NCBI GenBank assembly: GCA_022842255.1
Contig: JALHPW010000365.1
Span: forward strand, 1 to 5,709
DNA from: Saprospiraceae bacterium
GTDB lineage: Bacteria > Bacteroidota > Bacteroidia > Chitinophagales > Saprospiraceae
Length of the DNA stretch: 5,709 bases
Reading direction: 5' to 3'
The notes under the pieces were generated by a model, which was not told where the DNA came from, made no database searches, and saw nothing but the letters and a program-made list of their open reading frames with translations. Positions 1-5,709 of the stretch are shown piece after piece. A program made the position numbers and the translations under genes. Each line of letters opens with the position of its first letter. Position 1 is the first letter of the stretch.

Positions 1-19
1 GTGTGCGTTTCTTTTTCAT

Positions 20-57
20 TGTCAAAGTTGTTTCTTTTTTTCATTCTAACTTTGACA
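20..57. repeat. 10-bp perfect inverted repeat with T-rich loop
   Basis: Positions 20-29 (TGTCAAAGTT) are the exact reverse complement of 48-57, separated by an 18-nt pyrimidine-rich spacer. The outer GTGTG at 1-5 is also complementary to CACAC at 56-60. The element lies before the tandem repeat and upstream of the first gene. It could be the end of an upstream transcript, an operator, or chance in a low-complexity stretch. The stem is AT-rich and no clean T-tract follows it, so a classic terminator is not well supported. Confidence 0.45.
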
Positions 58-76
58 CACTTTCTTGAACACCCTC

Positions 77-145
77 CCAGTCACCAATCAACCAATCAAC
101 CAATCAACCAGTCACCAATCAACCAATCAACCAATCATCCAGTCA
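77..145. repeat. Tandem array of CCAATCAA octamers with 31-bp higher-order period
   Basis: The array is built from an 8-bp unit (CCAATCAA) and a 7-bp variant (CCAGTCA). The order is one CCAGTCA followed by three octamers, a 31-bp block present at 77-107 and again at 108-138 with a single difference (T at 138 for A). A third CCAGTCA follows at 139-145. Degenerate octamer-phased sequence continues to about 174. Reading it as protein gives only a repetitive N/Q/S/T/P-rich peptide, so it is treated as non-coding. It ends about 60 nt before the CPBP gene and may overlap that gene's promoter region. Confidence 0.9.
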
Positions 146-206
146 CAGATAACCAGTACCCAATAACCCTCCAACTAAATACCTTGTGCCGCAAATGTAG
201 AAGCCT

Positions 207-1142
207 ATGCAAGAAAATGAACTGATTGAAGCACAAGATTTACCCACCGCCGCCCCGCAACTGCCAGAACCGCGTGTGCGCATGGTGCTGCTCGCGCAAT
301 TGGGGTTGTTTATTTTTTGCTCCGGAGTGGGCGTTTTGTTGTACATATTTATCTGTGCCATTGCGGGTTGGGATAATTCATTGTCCCTCCATGCGGCATC
401 TCCCCTGGCCGAACGTTGGCAAATTCGCCTACAACTGGGGCTGGCCCATTTCTTTGGATTTTTTGTGTCCGGGGCACTCACCGTCTGGATTTTTTACCGG
501 GGCATCACGCAGACCCAGACCAGTTGGCCCGATTATTTGCAGACCCGCCAATGGCCCCGTTTAACCACGCTGTTGTTGGGCATTTTGCTCATGGCCGCTT
601 CCATGCCTTTGGTGCTTTATTCGTTGAATATCAACCAACAAATCCCACTGCCTGAATTTTTCAAAAACGCCGAATTGCAGGCCGCCGAAGCCCTCAAGGG
701 TTTGCTCCAAATGGAACATGCAGGCGAATTGCTGGCCAATTTGGTCATTATCGCCCTGCTCCCGGCTTTGGGCGAAGAACTGGTTTTTCGGGGGGTGGTG
801 CAACAACAACTGATGCGGCGCATCGCGAATCCATGGGTGGCCATCCTGGTTTCGGCGATGGTGTTCAGCGCGGCGCACGTTCAGTTTGAGGGATTTATCC
901 CACGGGTCCTGCTGGGTTTTTTGCTGGGTTGGTTGTATTGGCGAACGCGGAGTTTTTGGGTACCCGTGGTTGGCCATTTTTTCAACAATGGCATCCAGGT
1001 ACTCGGACAATATTTGTACGGCAAGGAATTATCCACCGTAGACCTTGAAAAAGACATTCAAGTGCCCTGGGAATTTGCGGCCATCTCGGCGTTTATGGTT
1101 TGGGCGGTGATGCGACTGATTGGCCAAACCGTTAAAAAATAA
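207..1142 (+). CDS. CPBP family intramembrane metalloprotease (CAAX protease/Abi family)
   Basis: This 311-aa polytopic inner-membrane protein has the three conserved motifs of the CPBP (Abi/CAAX, Rce1-like) glutamic or metallo-endopeptidases. Motif 1 is E190-E191-x3-R195 (GEELVFRG), motif 2 is F220-x3-H224 (FSAAH), and motif 3 is H257-x3-N261 (GHFFNN). Hydrophobic segments fall at roughly 26-53, 73-97, 119-140, 174-188, 207-223, 232-246 and 289-305; a short polar N-terminus precedes them. All catalytic residues are present, so it should be active. Bacterial relatives have been linked to prenyl-protein processing, bacteriocin self-immunity and regulated membrane proteolysis, but the substrate here cannot be told from sequence. 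ATG 207 is the only start that fits; there is no Shine-Dalgarno, as usual in Bacteroidota. The gene stands alone, with repeats on both sides. Family assignment is secure, specific role unknown. Confidence 0.93.
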   Translation: MQENELIEAQDLPTAAPQLPEPRVRMVLLAQLGLFIFCSGVGVLLYIFICAIAGWDNSLSLHAASPLAERWQIRLQLGLAHFFGFFVSGALTVWIFYRGITQTQTSWPDYLQTRQWPRLTTLLLGILLMAASMPLVLYSLNINQQIPLPEFFKNAELQAAEALKGLLQMEHAGELLANLVIIALLPALGEELVFRGVVQQQLMRRIANPWVAILVSAMVFSAAHVQFEGFIPRVLLGFLLGWLYWRTRSFWVPVVGHFFNNGIQVLGQYLYGKELSTVDLEKDIQVPWEFAAISAFMVWAVMRLIGQTVKK

Positions 1143-1155
1143 ATCATTTTTCCTT

Positions 1156-1223
1156 ACCGCAGAGGCGCAAAGGCGCAGAGGACTTAAAAAAATCAACACT
1201 TTGCGCCTCAGCGCCTCGGCGGT
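1156..1223. repeat. Large imperfect inverted repeat of GC-rich octamers
   Basis: Arms 1156-1181 and 1198-1223 pair at 22 of 26 positions (one of them G-T) around a 16-nt A-rich loop at 1182-1197. Each arm is itself an octamer repeat: AGGCGCAA/AGGCGCAG at 1163-1178 on the left, GCGCCTCA/GCGCCTCG at 1203-1218 on the right. It begins 13 nt after the CPBP stop and ends 40 nt before the cupin ATG. This resembles the AGAGGCGCAAAGGCGCAGAG type of dispersed intergenic repeat seen in many environmental bacterial genomes (recalled, not searched). It could end or attenuate transcription from the CPBP gene, although no U-tract follows. Confidence 0.85.
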
Positions 1224-1263
1224 TGGTTTCGCGCAAAACACTTCATTGCCAAATTTCAATGCC

Positions 1264-1584
1264 ATGCAACACAATCTAGCTCAAATCCCCGCCCGCGAAC
1301 TCGTTCCGGGCTTTCAGGCAAAATTCATACACACCGAACATGTTACCATCGCCTTTGTGGACATAAAATCGGGTAGTCGTTTGCCAGAACACCAGCATTT
1401 TCACGAGCAAACCACGACCGTTTTGGAGGGTAAGCTTGAACTGACTGTAGGTGGGGTTTCCCATGTCTTGGAAGCGGGACAAGCGGTTGTGATTCCATCC
1501 AATGTGCCCCATTCAGCTTTGGCACACCGTGATTGTAAAGCTATGGACGTGTTTTCCCCTGTACGGGAAGATTACAAATTTTAA
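1264..1584 (+). CDS. Small single-domain cupin, KdgF-like
   Basis: This 106-aa protein is one cupin barrel. Motif 1 is G37-x5-H43-Q-H45-F-H-E48-Q49 through G56, and motif 2 is G72-x5-P78-x3-P82-H83. The probable metal ligands are H43, H45, Q49 and H83. The HxHxxEQ pattern together with the C-terminal DVFSPVRED resembles the KdgF-type cupins, some of which convert unsaturated uronates to linear ketonized forms in pectin and alginate breakdown. No uronate-degradation gene is next to it, so the substrate is left open. ATG 1264 is chosen because the frame open further upstream (from 1120) only translates the inverted repeat at 1156-1223 and overlaps the CPBP gene. The M14 gene starts 16 nt downstream, which suggests co-transcription. 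There is no signal peptide, so it should be cytoplasmic. Confidence 0.88.
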   Translation: MQHNLAQIPARELVPGFQAKFIHTEHVTIAFVDIKSGSRLPEHQHFHEQTTTVLEGKLELTVGGVSHVLEAGQAVVIPSNVPHSALAHRDCKAMDVFSPVREDYKF

Positions 1585-1600
1585 GCACAACAGGTTGATT

Positions 1601-4174
1601 ATGAATCTCCTCCACACCAGCATTTTGCGTTTTGCAATTTGCTTATTGTTTCCTGCCACACTATTTGCCCAGCAAAAACCGACGCTCGATTATTATTTGC
1701 CTGCGGCCAATTACAACCCAGCGATTCCCACTCCTGCCGCTTGGCTGGGTTTTGAGGTGGGCGAATGGCACGCTACGCACGACCAGTTGCTGGGCTACAT
1801 GAAAGCCCTAGATGCCGCCAGCGAACGTATTACCTTGCAAGAATATGGCCGCTCCCATGAAAACCGCCCGCTCGTGTGCCTGACCATTACCGATCCTGCC
1901 AACCATGCCCGATTGGAGGAAATAAAAACGACCCGGGCCAAACTGGCAAACCCCAACGAAAGTGGACGTTTGGACCTGAAAAAACTGCCCGCCGTCAACT
2001 ACATGGGTTATTCCATACACGGGAATGAGACCAGTGGTAGCAACGCGGCGCTGCTGGTAGCCTACCACCTGGCCGCCGCACAAACACCCGAAGTTGCCCA
2101 ACTTTTACAAAACACCATCATTCTGTTGGACCCCTGTTTCAATCCAGATGGAATGCAGCGGTTTTCGTCGTGGATAAACAGTCACAAAAGCAAAAACCCC
2201 TCGCCCGACCCCTCGGGTGATGAATACAACGAACCTTGGCCGCGTGGCCGCACCAACCACTATGGCTTTGATTTGAACCGCGATTGGCTCGTGGCACAAC
2301 AACCCGAATCGGTGGGACGGGTACGGCTTTTTCAGGAATGGCATCCGAATGTGCTCACCGACCACCACGAAATGGGCAGCGGCTCGACGTTCTTCTTTCA
2401 ACCGGGCGTGCCGAGTCGCGTGAACCCAATTACGCCAGCGCGCAACCAGGAACTCACCGCCCTGATTGCCCATTATCACGCCGGGATTCTCTCGGAAAAC
2501 AAGGTGCTGTTTTACACCCGGGAGAACTTTGACGACTTCTATTATGGCAAAGGATCTACCTACCCGGATGCGCAGGGAAGCATCGGCATCTTGTTCGAAC
2601 AGGCGAGCAGTCGGGGCACCATACAGGACACGGATAACGGGCTGCTTACCTTCCCCTACTCTATTCGCAATCAAGTATTTGCCTCCCTTTCTACCCTTCG
2701 GGCTGTGGGCGAAATGCGTGTGGAACTCAACGAATACCTGCGCGATTTTTACAAATCTGCCCTGGACGAGGCGCGAAAAAGTGAGGTGAAAGGCTACGTT
2801 TTTGCGGATGACGGCCTGCCTGCGCGGGTATTTCTGGAATTGCTCGGAAGGCATAATATTCAGGTCCACAACCTTCAGGAGGACGCCAATCTTCATGGGC
2901 AAACCCATGTTGATGCACAAACCTTCCAAGCCAACCGGGCCTTCTATGTACCCACCGAGCAGCCGCAGTACCGACTGATTCGAGGCATTTTTGAGCGTAC
3001 AACCCAATTTCAGGACAGTATCTTTTACGACATTTCTGCCTGGACCCTGCCCGATGCATTTGGGTTGCATTGGATGCCCGTGAAGGGGAAAGCTCCAAAG
3101 GTTTCGGATGGACTTTCTTTGGTTTCGCGAAATCCACCTGCTGTACTGAACGGAGGCCCGGACTACGCCTATATCATTCCGGCCACGGATTATGAAACCC
3201 CTGAGGTATTGACGAAATTGCTTCAGGCAGGCCTGCGCGTTCGGGTGGCCATGGAAGCTTTTGAACAGGATAACCAGTATTACAGGCCCGGAACACTGGT
3301 GGTAGCGGCCGATCGGCAACCCATGAGCGCGGCAGATTTTGTGCAAAAAATGAGTGAACTTGCCCAATCCGGCATTCCCATGACCATTCTCCAAAATGGT
3401 TCTGTGGACAAAGGCCCGGACTTAGGCAGTAGCAATTTCCCGGTAATCCGCGCGCCCAAAGTGCTACTGCTTACGGGCGATGGGGTCAATGTTGCCGATG
3501 CGGGCGAAATCTGGCATTTGCTCGACACCCGCTATAACCTGCCCATCACGCAGGTGGAAACGAACCGTTTTGGTTCTTTGGACCTCGACAAATACAATGT
3601 GCTCATCCTGGCAAACGGGAATTTCGGCAGTCTTTCGATAGACAAGGTTAAACAATTTGCACTGGACGGTGGCACCATCATTGCCACGGGCAGTGCCCTC
3701 AAATGGTTGAAAAATGCTGGACTTGCGGCCATCGAATTTCGCAACCAGCCTGCCGACGCACCTGGGCAGCGCCCTTATGGCAATCTTTCGGAAGACCGGG
3801 GTGCGCGCACCATGCCAGGGGCAATTTTTGAGGCGGACTTAGACCTCACACACCCGCTGTGTTTTGGGTACATACGGCCGCGTTTGCCCATATTCCTGGG
3901 TGACACGCTGTTTGTGGAAACCGGGAAAAACCCTTATTCCACGCCGGTTGTGTTCACCAAAGACCCCTTGTTGGCAGGATATATTCACCCGAAACAAAAG
4001 CCGCTGACCCCTCGGGCAGCCGGAGCCATTGTATGCGGTTTGGGCCGTGGCAAGGTCATTTGTTTCCCGGGAAACCCAAATTTTCGGGGTTTTTGGTACG
4101 GTACGAACCGGATGTTTGCCAACGCGATTTTCTTTGGGAATTTGATCAGTAATGAAGGCGTGGAGAAAAAATGA
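1601..4174 (+). CDS. Secreted M14 family zinc carboxypeptidase-like protein with C-terminal amidotransferase-like domain
   Basis: The product is 857 aa. ATG 1601 gives a clean Sec signal peptide (hydrophobic 9-22, likely cleavage after A23 in LFA-QQ); the open frame further upstream overlaps the cupin gene and would spoil it. Residues about 50-385 form the M14 peptidase domain. Zinc ligands are H140 and E143 (HGNE), with the third in D254-H-H256-E-M-G, most likely H256. N226-R227 (DLNRDW) fits the substrate-carboxylate site, and E333 (GILFEQ) fits the catalytic glutamate. Residues about 615-850 look like a class I glutamine amidotransferase-type fold (KVLLLTGDGVN at 620-630, KYNVLILANG at 664-673, and an RGFWYGTNRMFANAIFFG ending at 829-846), probably non-catalytic. 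The middle part (about 390-610) links the two and I cannot name it. Expected role is periplasmic or extracellular peptide hydrolysis. No type IX sorting domain is evident at the C-terminus, which ends in NEGVEKK. Confidence 0.92.
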   Translation: MNLLHTSILRFAICLLFPATLFAQQKPTLDYYLPAANYNPAIPTPAAWLGFEVGEWHATHDQLLGYMKALDAASERITLQEYGRSHENRPLVCLTITDPANHARLEEIKTTRAKLANPNESGRLDLKKLPAVNYMGYSIHGNETSGSNAALLVAYHLAAAQTPEVAQLLQNTIILLDPCFNPDGMQRFSSWINSHKSKNPSPDPSGDEYNEPWPRGRTNHYGFDLNRDWLVAQQPESVGRVRLFQEWHPNVLTDHHEMGSGSTFFFQPGVPSRVNPITPARNQELTALIAHYHAGILSENKVLFYTRENFDDFYYGKGSTYPDAQGSIGILFEQASSRGTIQDTDNGLLTFPYSIRNQVFASLSTLRAVGEMRVELNEYLRDFYKSALDEARKSEVKGYVFADDGLPARVFLELLGRHNIQVHNLQEDANLHGQTHVDAQTFQANRAFYVPTEQPQYRLIRGIFERTTQFQDSIFYDISAWTLPDAFGLHWMPVKGKAPKVSDGLSLVSRNPPAVLNGGPDYAYIIPATDYETPEVLTKLLQAGLRVRVAMEAFEQDNQYYRPGTLVVAADRQPMSAADFVQKMSELAQSGIPMTILQNGSVDKGPDLGSSNFPVIRAPKVLLLTGDGVNVADAGEIWHLLDTRYNLPITQVETNRFGSLDLDKYNVLILANGNFGSLSIDKVKQFALDGGTIIATGSALKWLKNAGLAAIEFRNQPADAPGQRPYGNLSEDRGARTMPGAIFEADLDLTHPLCFGYIRPRLPIFLGDTLFVETGKNPYSTPVVFTKDPLLAGYIHPKQKPLTPRAAGAIVCGLGRGKVICFPGNPNFRGFWYGTNRMFANAIFFGNLISNEGVEKK

Positions 4175-4179
4175 ATACA

Positions 4180-4256
4180 AATCCGTGTCTCATCCGCGTC
4201 ATCCGTGTTCCCCCAATCGAGAAGGGAACACGGATGACACGGATGAGACACGGATT
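4180..4256. terminator. 33-bp-arm hairpin between convergent genes, probable bidirectional terminator
   Basis: Arms 4180-4212 and 4224-4256 are complementary at 32 of 33 positions (only C4197/A4239 fails) around an 11-nt loop. The arm contains three related units (ATCCGTGTC, ATCCGCGTC, ATCCGTGTT). It starts 5 nt after the M14 stop codon and its last two bases lie inside the TAA stop of the opposite-strand rfaE2 gene, so it fills the whole convergent gap. Placement argues for transcript ending in both directions, or at least for 3'-end protection. Neither strand shows a strong T-tract after the stem, so termination is inferred. The ATCCGTGTCATCCGTGTTC type of sequence is a dispersed repeat in many genomes (recalled). 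Confidence 0.8.
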
Positions 4257-4752
4257 ATGAACAGCGCTCCAAAATTTTCTGCTCAATATTTGTGGTGGAA
4301 TACCCTTCCACAAATGGTAGACTGCGCACCTGCCCGCCGTTGGCCAGCACGATTTCGGAGCCGACGATTTGTTCGGGCTTCCAATCACCGCCTTTTACGA
4401 GGAAGTCGGGTAGGACGATTTTGATGAGTTCGAGCGGGGTGTCGGCTTCAAACACCACCACGGCATCAATCATTTGTAGCGCAGCGAGGGTGTGGGTGCG
4501 GGTGAGCTCGTCGTTGATGGGCCGGTTTGGGCCTTTGAGTCGGCGGACGGAAGCCGCGCTGTTGAGTCCCACCACGAGTCGGTCGGCCAAATCCCGGGCA
4601 GCAGCGAGGTAGTGCAGGTGGCCGTAGTGCAACAAATCAAAACAACCGTTGGTGAACACGATGCGCTGGCCCGCCGCTCGCCACTGAGCGATGGTTTCGG
4701 AGATGGTTTCGAAACTTTGGATTTTTTGCTGGATTTGGGCGAAATTTGTCAT
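4255..4752 (-). CDS. rfaE2: D-glycero-beta-D-manno-heptose 1-phosphate adenylyltransferase (RfaE2/HldE C-terminal type)
   Basis: This 165-aa cytoplasmic enzyme is of the nucleotidyltransferase superfamily (cytidylyltransferase-like fold). It should transfer AMP from ATP to heptose 1-phosphate, giving ADP-D-glycero-beta-D-manno-heptose and pyrophosphate for LPS core or other surface glycans. Visible signatures are the HxGH nucleotide-binding motif at 42-45 within NGCFDLLHYGH (35-45), the family block N64-S-A-A-S-V-R-R-L-K-G-P (64-75), KGGDW at 120-124, and the C-terminal GYSTTN at 150-155, which corresponds to the ISTS-type motif. The length matches a stand-alone adenylyltransferase; the kinase half found in the bifunctional HldE of enterobacteria is absent and must be encoded elsewhere. 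It is transcribed away from tcdA and towards the M14 gene. Start ATG is at 4752-4750 with no Shine-Dalgarno. Confidence 0.93.
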   Translation of the reverse strand: MTNFAQIQQKIQSFETISETIAQWRAAGQRIVFTNGCFDLLHYGHLHYLAAARDLADRLVVGLNSAASVRRLKGPNRPINDELTRTHTLAALQMIDAVVVFEADTPLELIKIVLPDFLVKGGDWKPEQIVGSEIVLANGGQVRSLPFVEGYSTTNIEQKILERCS

Positions 4753-4819
4753 GGTCTCGGAAGAATGTGGTATCGTTTTTCATGCAATGCCGCTACAGGT
4801 CTATTTCATCCAAAAAAAT

Positions 4820-4843
4820 CGTTGCGACGTTGCGGCGTTGCGT
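4820..4843. repeat. Three tandem CGTTGCGN octamers in the divergent intergenic region
   Basis: CGTTGCGA (4820-4827), CGTTGCGG (4828-4835) and CGTTGCGT (4836-4843) follow one another exactly, differing only in the eighth base. The last copy runs into a short TTGC-GT-GCAA palindrome (4838-4847). The array lies in the 132-nt gap (4753-4884) between divergent rfaE2 and tcdA, just upstream of the likely tcdA promoter. It could be a repeat remnant or a set of direct binding sites. Nothing else was recognised in the gap except the promoter-like element listed next. Confidence 0.8.
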
Positions 4844-4856
4844 GCAATAGAAGGGG

Positions 4857-4863
4857 TATTTTG
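4857..4863 (+). promoter_or_regulatory. Possible Bacteroidota -7 promoter element for tcdA
   Basis: TATTTTG, followed by CGGCC, resembles the Bacteroidota -7 consensus TAnnTTTG with one base missing between the TA and TTTG parts. It lies 21 nt before the ATG at 4885, leaving room for a short leader. The upstream -33 TTTG box is not clear; the nearest candidate is GTTG at 4837-4840, at a spacing of 16, shorter than the usual 19-21. This is a weak call based on position and resemblance only. Confidence 0.3.
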
Positions 4864-4884
4864 CGGCCAAATTACAACCGAAAC

Positions 4885-5661
4885 ATGAACATGGAAGCAG
4901 AACAATCCGCACCGACCTGGCTTCAGCGCACCGAGCTTTTGGTGGGCGGGACGGCTTTGGAACGTATGAAAAACCTTCGGGTCATGGTGATTGGCTTGGG
5001 CGGAGTGGGCAGTTTTGCCGCCGAATTCCTGGCCCGCGCTGGCGTTGGGAACATGACCATCGTGGACGGCGACACCGTGGATTTGAGCAATACCAACCGC
5101 CAACTCCCGGCACTGCACAGCACCGTTGGCAAACGCAAAACCGCCGTCATGGCCGAGCGGATGATGGACATCAACCCTGCCTTGAACCTTACCGTACGTG
5201 ATGAATTCATCAATCCTGAGACAGTTAAAGACCTGATTTCCACAGACTTCGACTATGTTTTTGACTGCATCGATTCCGTCCAGCCAAAACAATACGTCAT
5301 CGTGGCTTGCAAACAAAAAGGTGTACGTATCGTGAGCAGCATGGGCGCTGGAGGTCGGCTTGACCCATCCAAAGTCCAGGTGGCCGACCTTTCGGAAACC
5401 TTCAATTGCCCCTTCGCCCAGCAAATCCGCAAGGGCCTGAAAAAGAAGGGCGTTTGGCGCGGCGTCACCGTCGTGTTTTCCTCCGAACTGGTCAGCAAGG
5501 AGCACATGATGTACACCGACGGCAGCAAATTCAAAAAGTCATTCTACGGCACTAGTTCGTACATCCCCGCCCTTTTTGGCCTGCACATGGCCAGTGTGGT
5601 GGTGCAGGAGGTGGCGGGGAAAGTGAAGAGGGTAAAGGTTTCGGCGATTGATTGTGGGTAG
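4885..5661 (+). CDS. tcdA: tRNA threonylcarbamoyladenosine dehydratase TcdA (ThiF/E1-like)
   Basis: This 258-aa protein belongs to the ThiF/MoeB/E1-like family, close in length to E. coli TcdA (CsdL/YgdL). TcdA uses ATP to cyclise N6-threonylcarbamoyladenosine at tRNA position 37 to ct6A, improving decoding of ANN codons. Seen here: the glycine-rich nucleotide loop GLGGVGS (37-43), the acidic D61 with DLSNTNRQ (66-73) that contacts ATP, K83/K85 in the GKRKT segment, D127-C-I-D130, and the TcdA-typical SSMGAGGRLDP (151-161). The region FNCPFAQQIRKGLKKKGV (173-190) corresponds to the segment usually reading like CPLARxxRxxLRK, here with Q179 where R is common. No second CxxC pair is present, as expected for TcdA rather than MoeB or ThiF. 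ATG 4885 is preferred and ATG 4891 is possible. The gene is divergent from rfaE2. Confidence 0.93.
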   Translation: MNMEAEQSAPTWLQRTELLVGGTALERMKNLRVMVIGLGGVGSFAAEFLARAGVGNMTIVDGDTVDLSNTNRQLPALHSTVGKRKTAVMAERMMDINPALNLTVRDEFINPETVKDLISTDFDYVFDCIDSVQPKQYVIVACKQKGVRIVSSMGAGGRLDPSKVQVADLSETFNCPFAQQIRKGLKKKGVWRGVTVVFSSELVSKEHMMYTDGSKFKKSFYGTSSYIPALFGLHMASVVVQEVAGKVKRVKVSAIDCG

Positions 5662-5667
5662 TTTTTT

Positions 5668-5709
5668 GATTTAAGAATTAAGATTACATGATTTCAGATT
5701 TTAGATGGT
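5668..5709. repeat. Imperfect GATTTAA heptamer tandem repeat, cut by window end
   Basis: Successive heptamers beginning with GA can be read from 5668: GATTTAA, GAATTAA, GATTACA, then after one extra T GATTTCA, GATTTTA, and the start of another at 5704. The array begins 6 nt after the tcdA stop, behind a run of six T (5662-5667). It is AT-rich, unlike the coding regions, and its full extent lies beyond the window. The T-run has no strong stem before it, so it is not called a terminator. Confidence 0.6.

Noticed and set aside
77..145. CRISPR array
   Set aside because: Units are 7-8 bp and directly adjacent with no unique spacers; the 31-bp period is a nested tandem repeat.
1..225. Open frame of 74 codons at the left edge starting with GTG
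   Set aside because: Its centre is a translation of the CCAATCAA array (N/Q/S/T/P repeats), and it overlaps the true CPBP start in another frame; no family resemblance.
207..1142. CPBP (Abi) protein as part of a phage-defence or bacteriocin-immunity cluster
   Set aside because: The family name alone is not evidence; no toxin, bacteriocin precursor, restriction or other defence gene is nearby.
1120..1263. 48-codon upstream extension of the cupin gene
   Set aside because: It overlaps the CPBP gene and translates the inverted repeat; the cupin fold and family length are complete from ATG 1264.
2105..3394. Long open frame (429 codons) on the minus strand inside the M14 gene
   Set aside because: It is antisense to a well-supported peptidase domain, lacks recognisable motifs, and is explained by the codon bias of the real gene.
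4492..4884. Upstream in-frame extension of tcdA
   Set aside because: It runs antisense through rfaE2 and across the divergent promoter gap; the ThiF-like fold is complete from ATG 4885.

Overview
The window looks like a piece of chromosome from a member of the Bacteroidota, most likely a Saprospiraceae/Haliscomenobacter-type organism. That assignment is an inference from four things: protein flavour (a large secreted M14 peptidase whose signal peptide ends in FA-QQ), the absence of Shine-Dalgarno sequences in front of any of the five genes, TATTTTG-type promoter sequence, and short intergenic repeats of the kind common in these genomes. No rRNA, tRNA, CRISPR array, insertion sequence or phage gene is visible.

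Layout: 1-206 is non-coding, with a 10-bp inverted repeat and then a CCAATCAA tandem array. 207-1142 (+) is a CPBP/CAAX-type intramembrane protease. 1143-1263 holds a large imperfect inverted repeat built from GAGGCGCAAAG-like units. 1264-1584 (+) is a small KdgF-like cupin, followed after 16 nt by 1601-4174 (+), a secreted M14 zinc carboxypeptidase-like protein with a C-terminal amidotransferase-like domain. 4175-4254 is almost entirely a 33-bp-arm hairpin between convergent genes. 4255-4752 (-) is a stand-alone heptose-1-phosphate adenylyltransferase (RfaE2/HldE C-terminal type). 4753-4884 is a divergent promoter region containing three tandem CGTTGCGN units. 4885-5661 (+) is tcdA, the tRNA t6A dehydratase. 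5662-5709 begins an AT-rich heptamer repeat that runs off the window.

The five genes are ordinary housekeeping or cell-envelope functions and do not form one pathway. RfaE2 supplies ADP-heptose for surface glycans, TcdA modifies tRNA at A37, the M14 protein acts in the periplasm or outside the cell, and the CPBP protease sits in the inner membrane. The cupin and M14 genes may share a transcript. I found no convincing new multi-gene system. The most notable signal is that every intergenic gap longer than 16 nt carries its own short-period repeat, mostly with an 8-bp unit and sometimes folded into a long inverted repeat.
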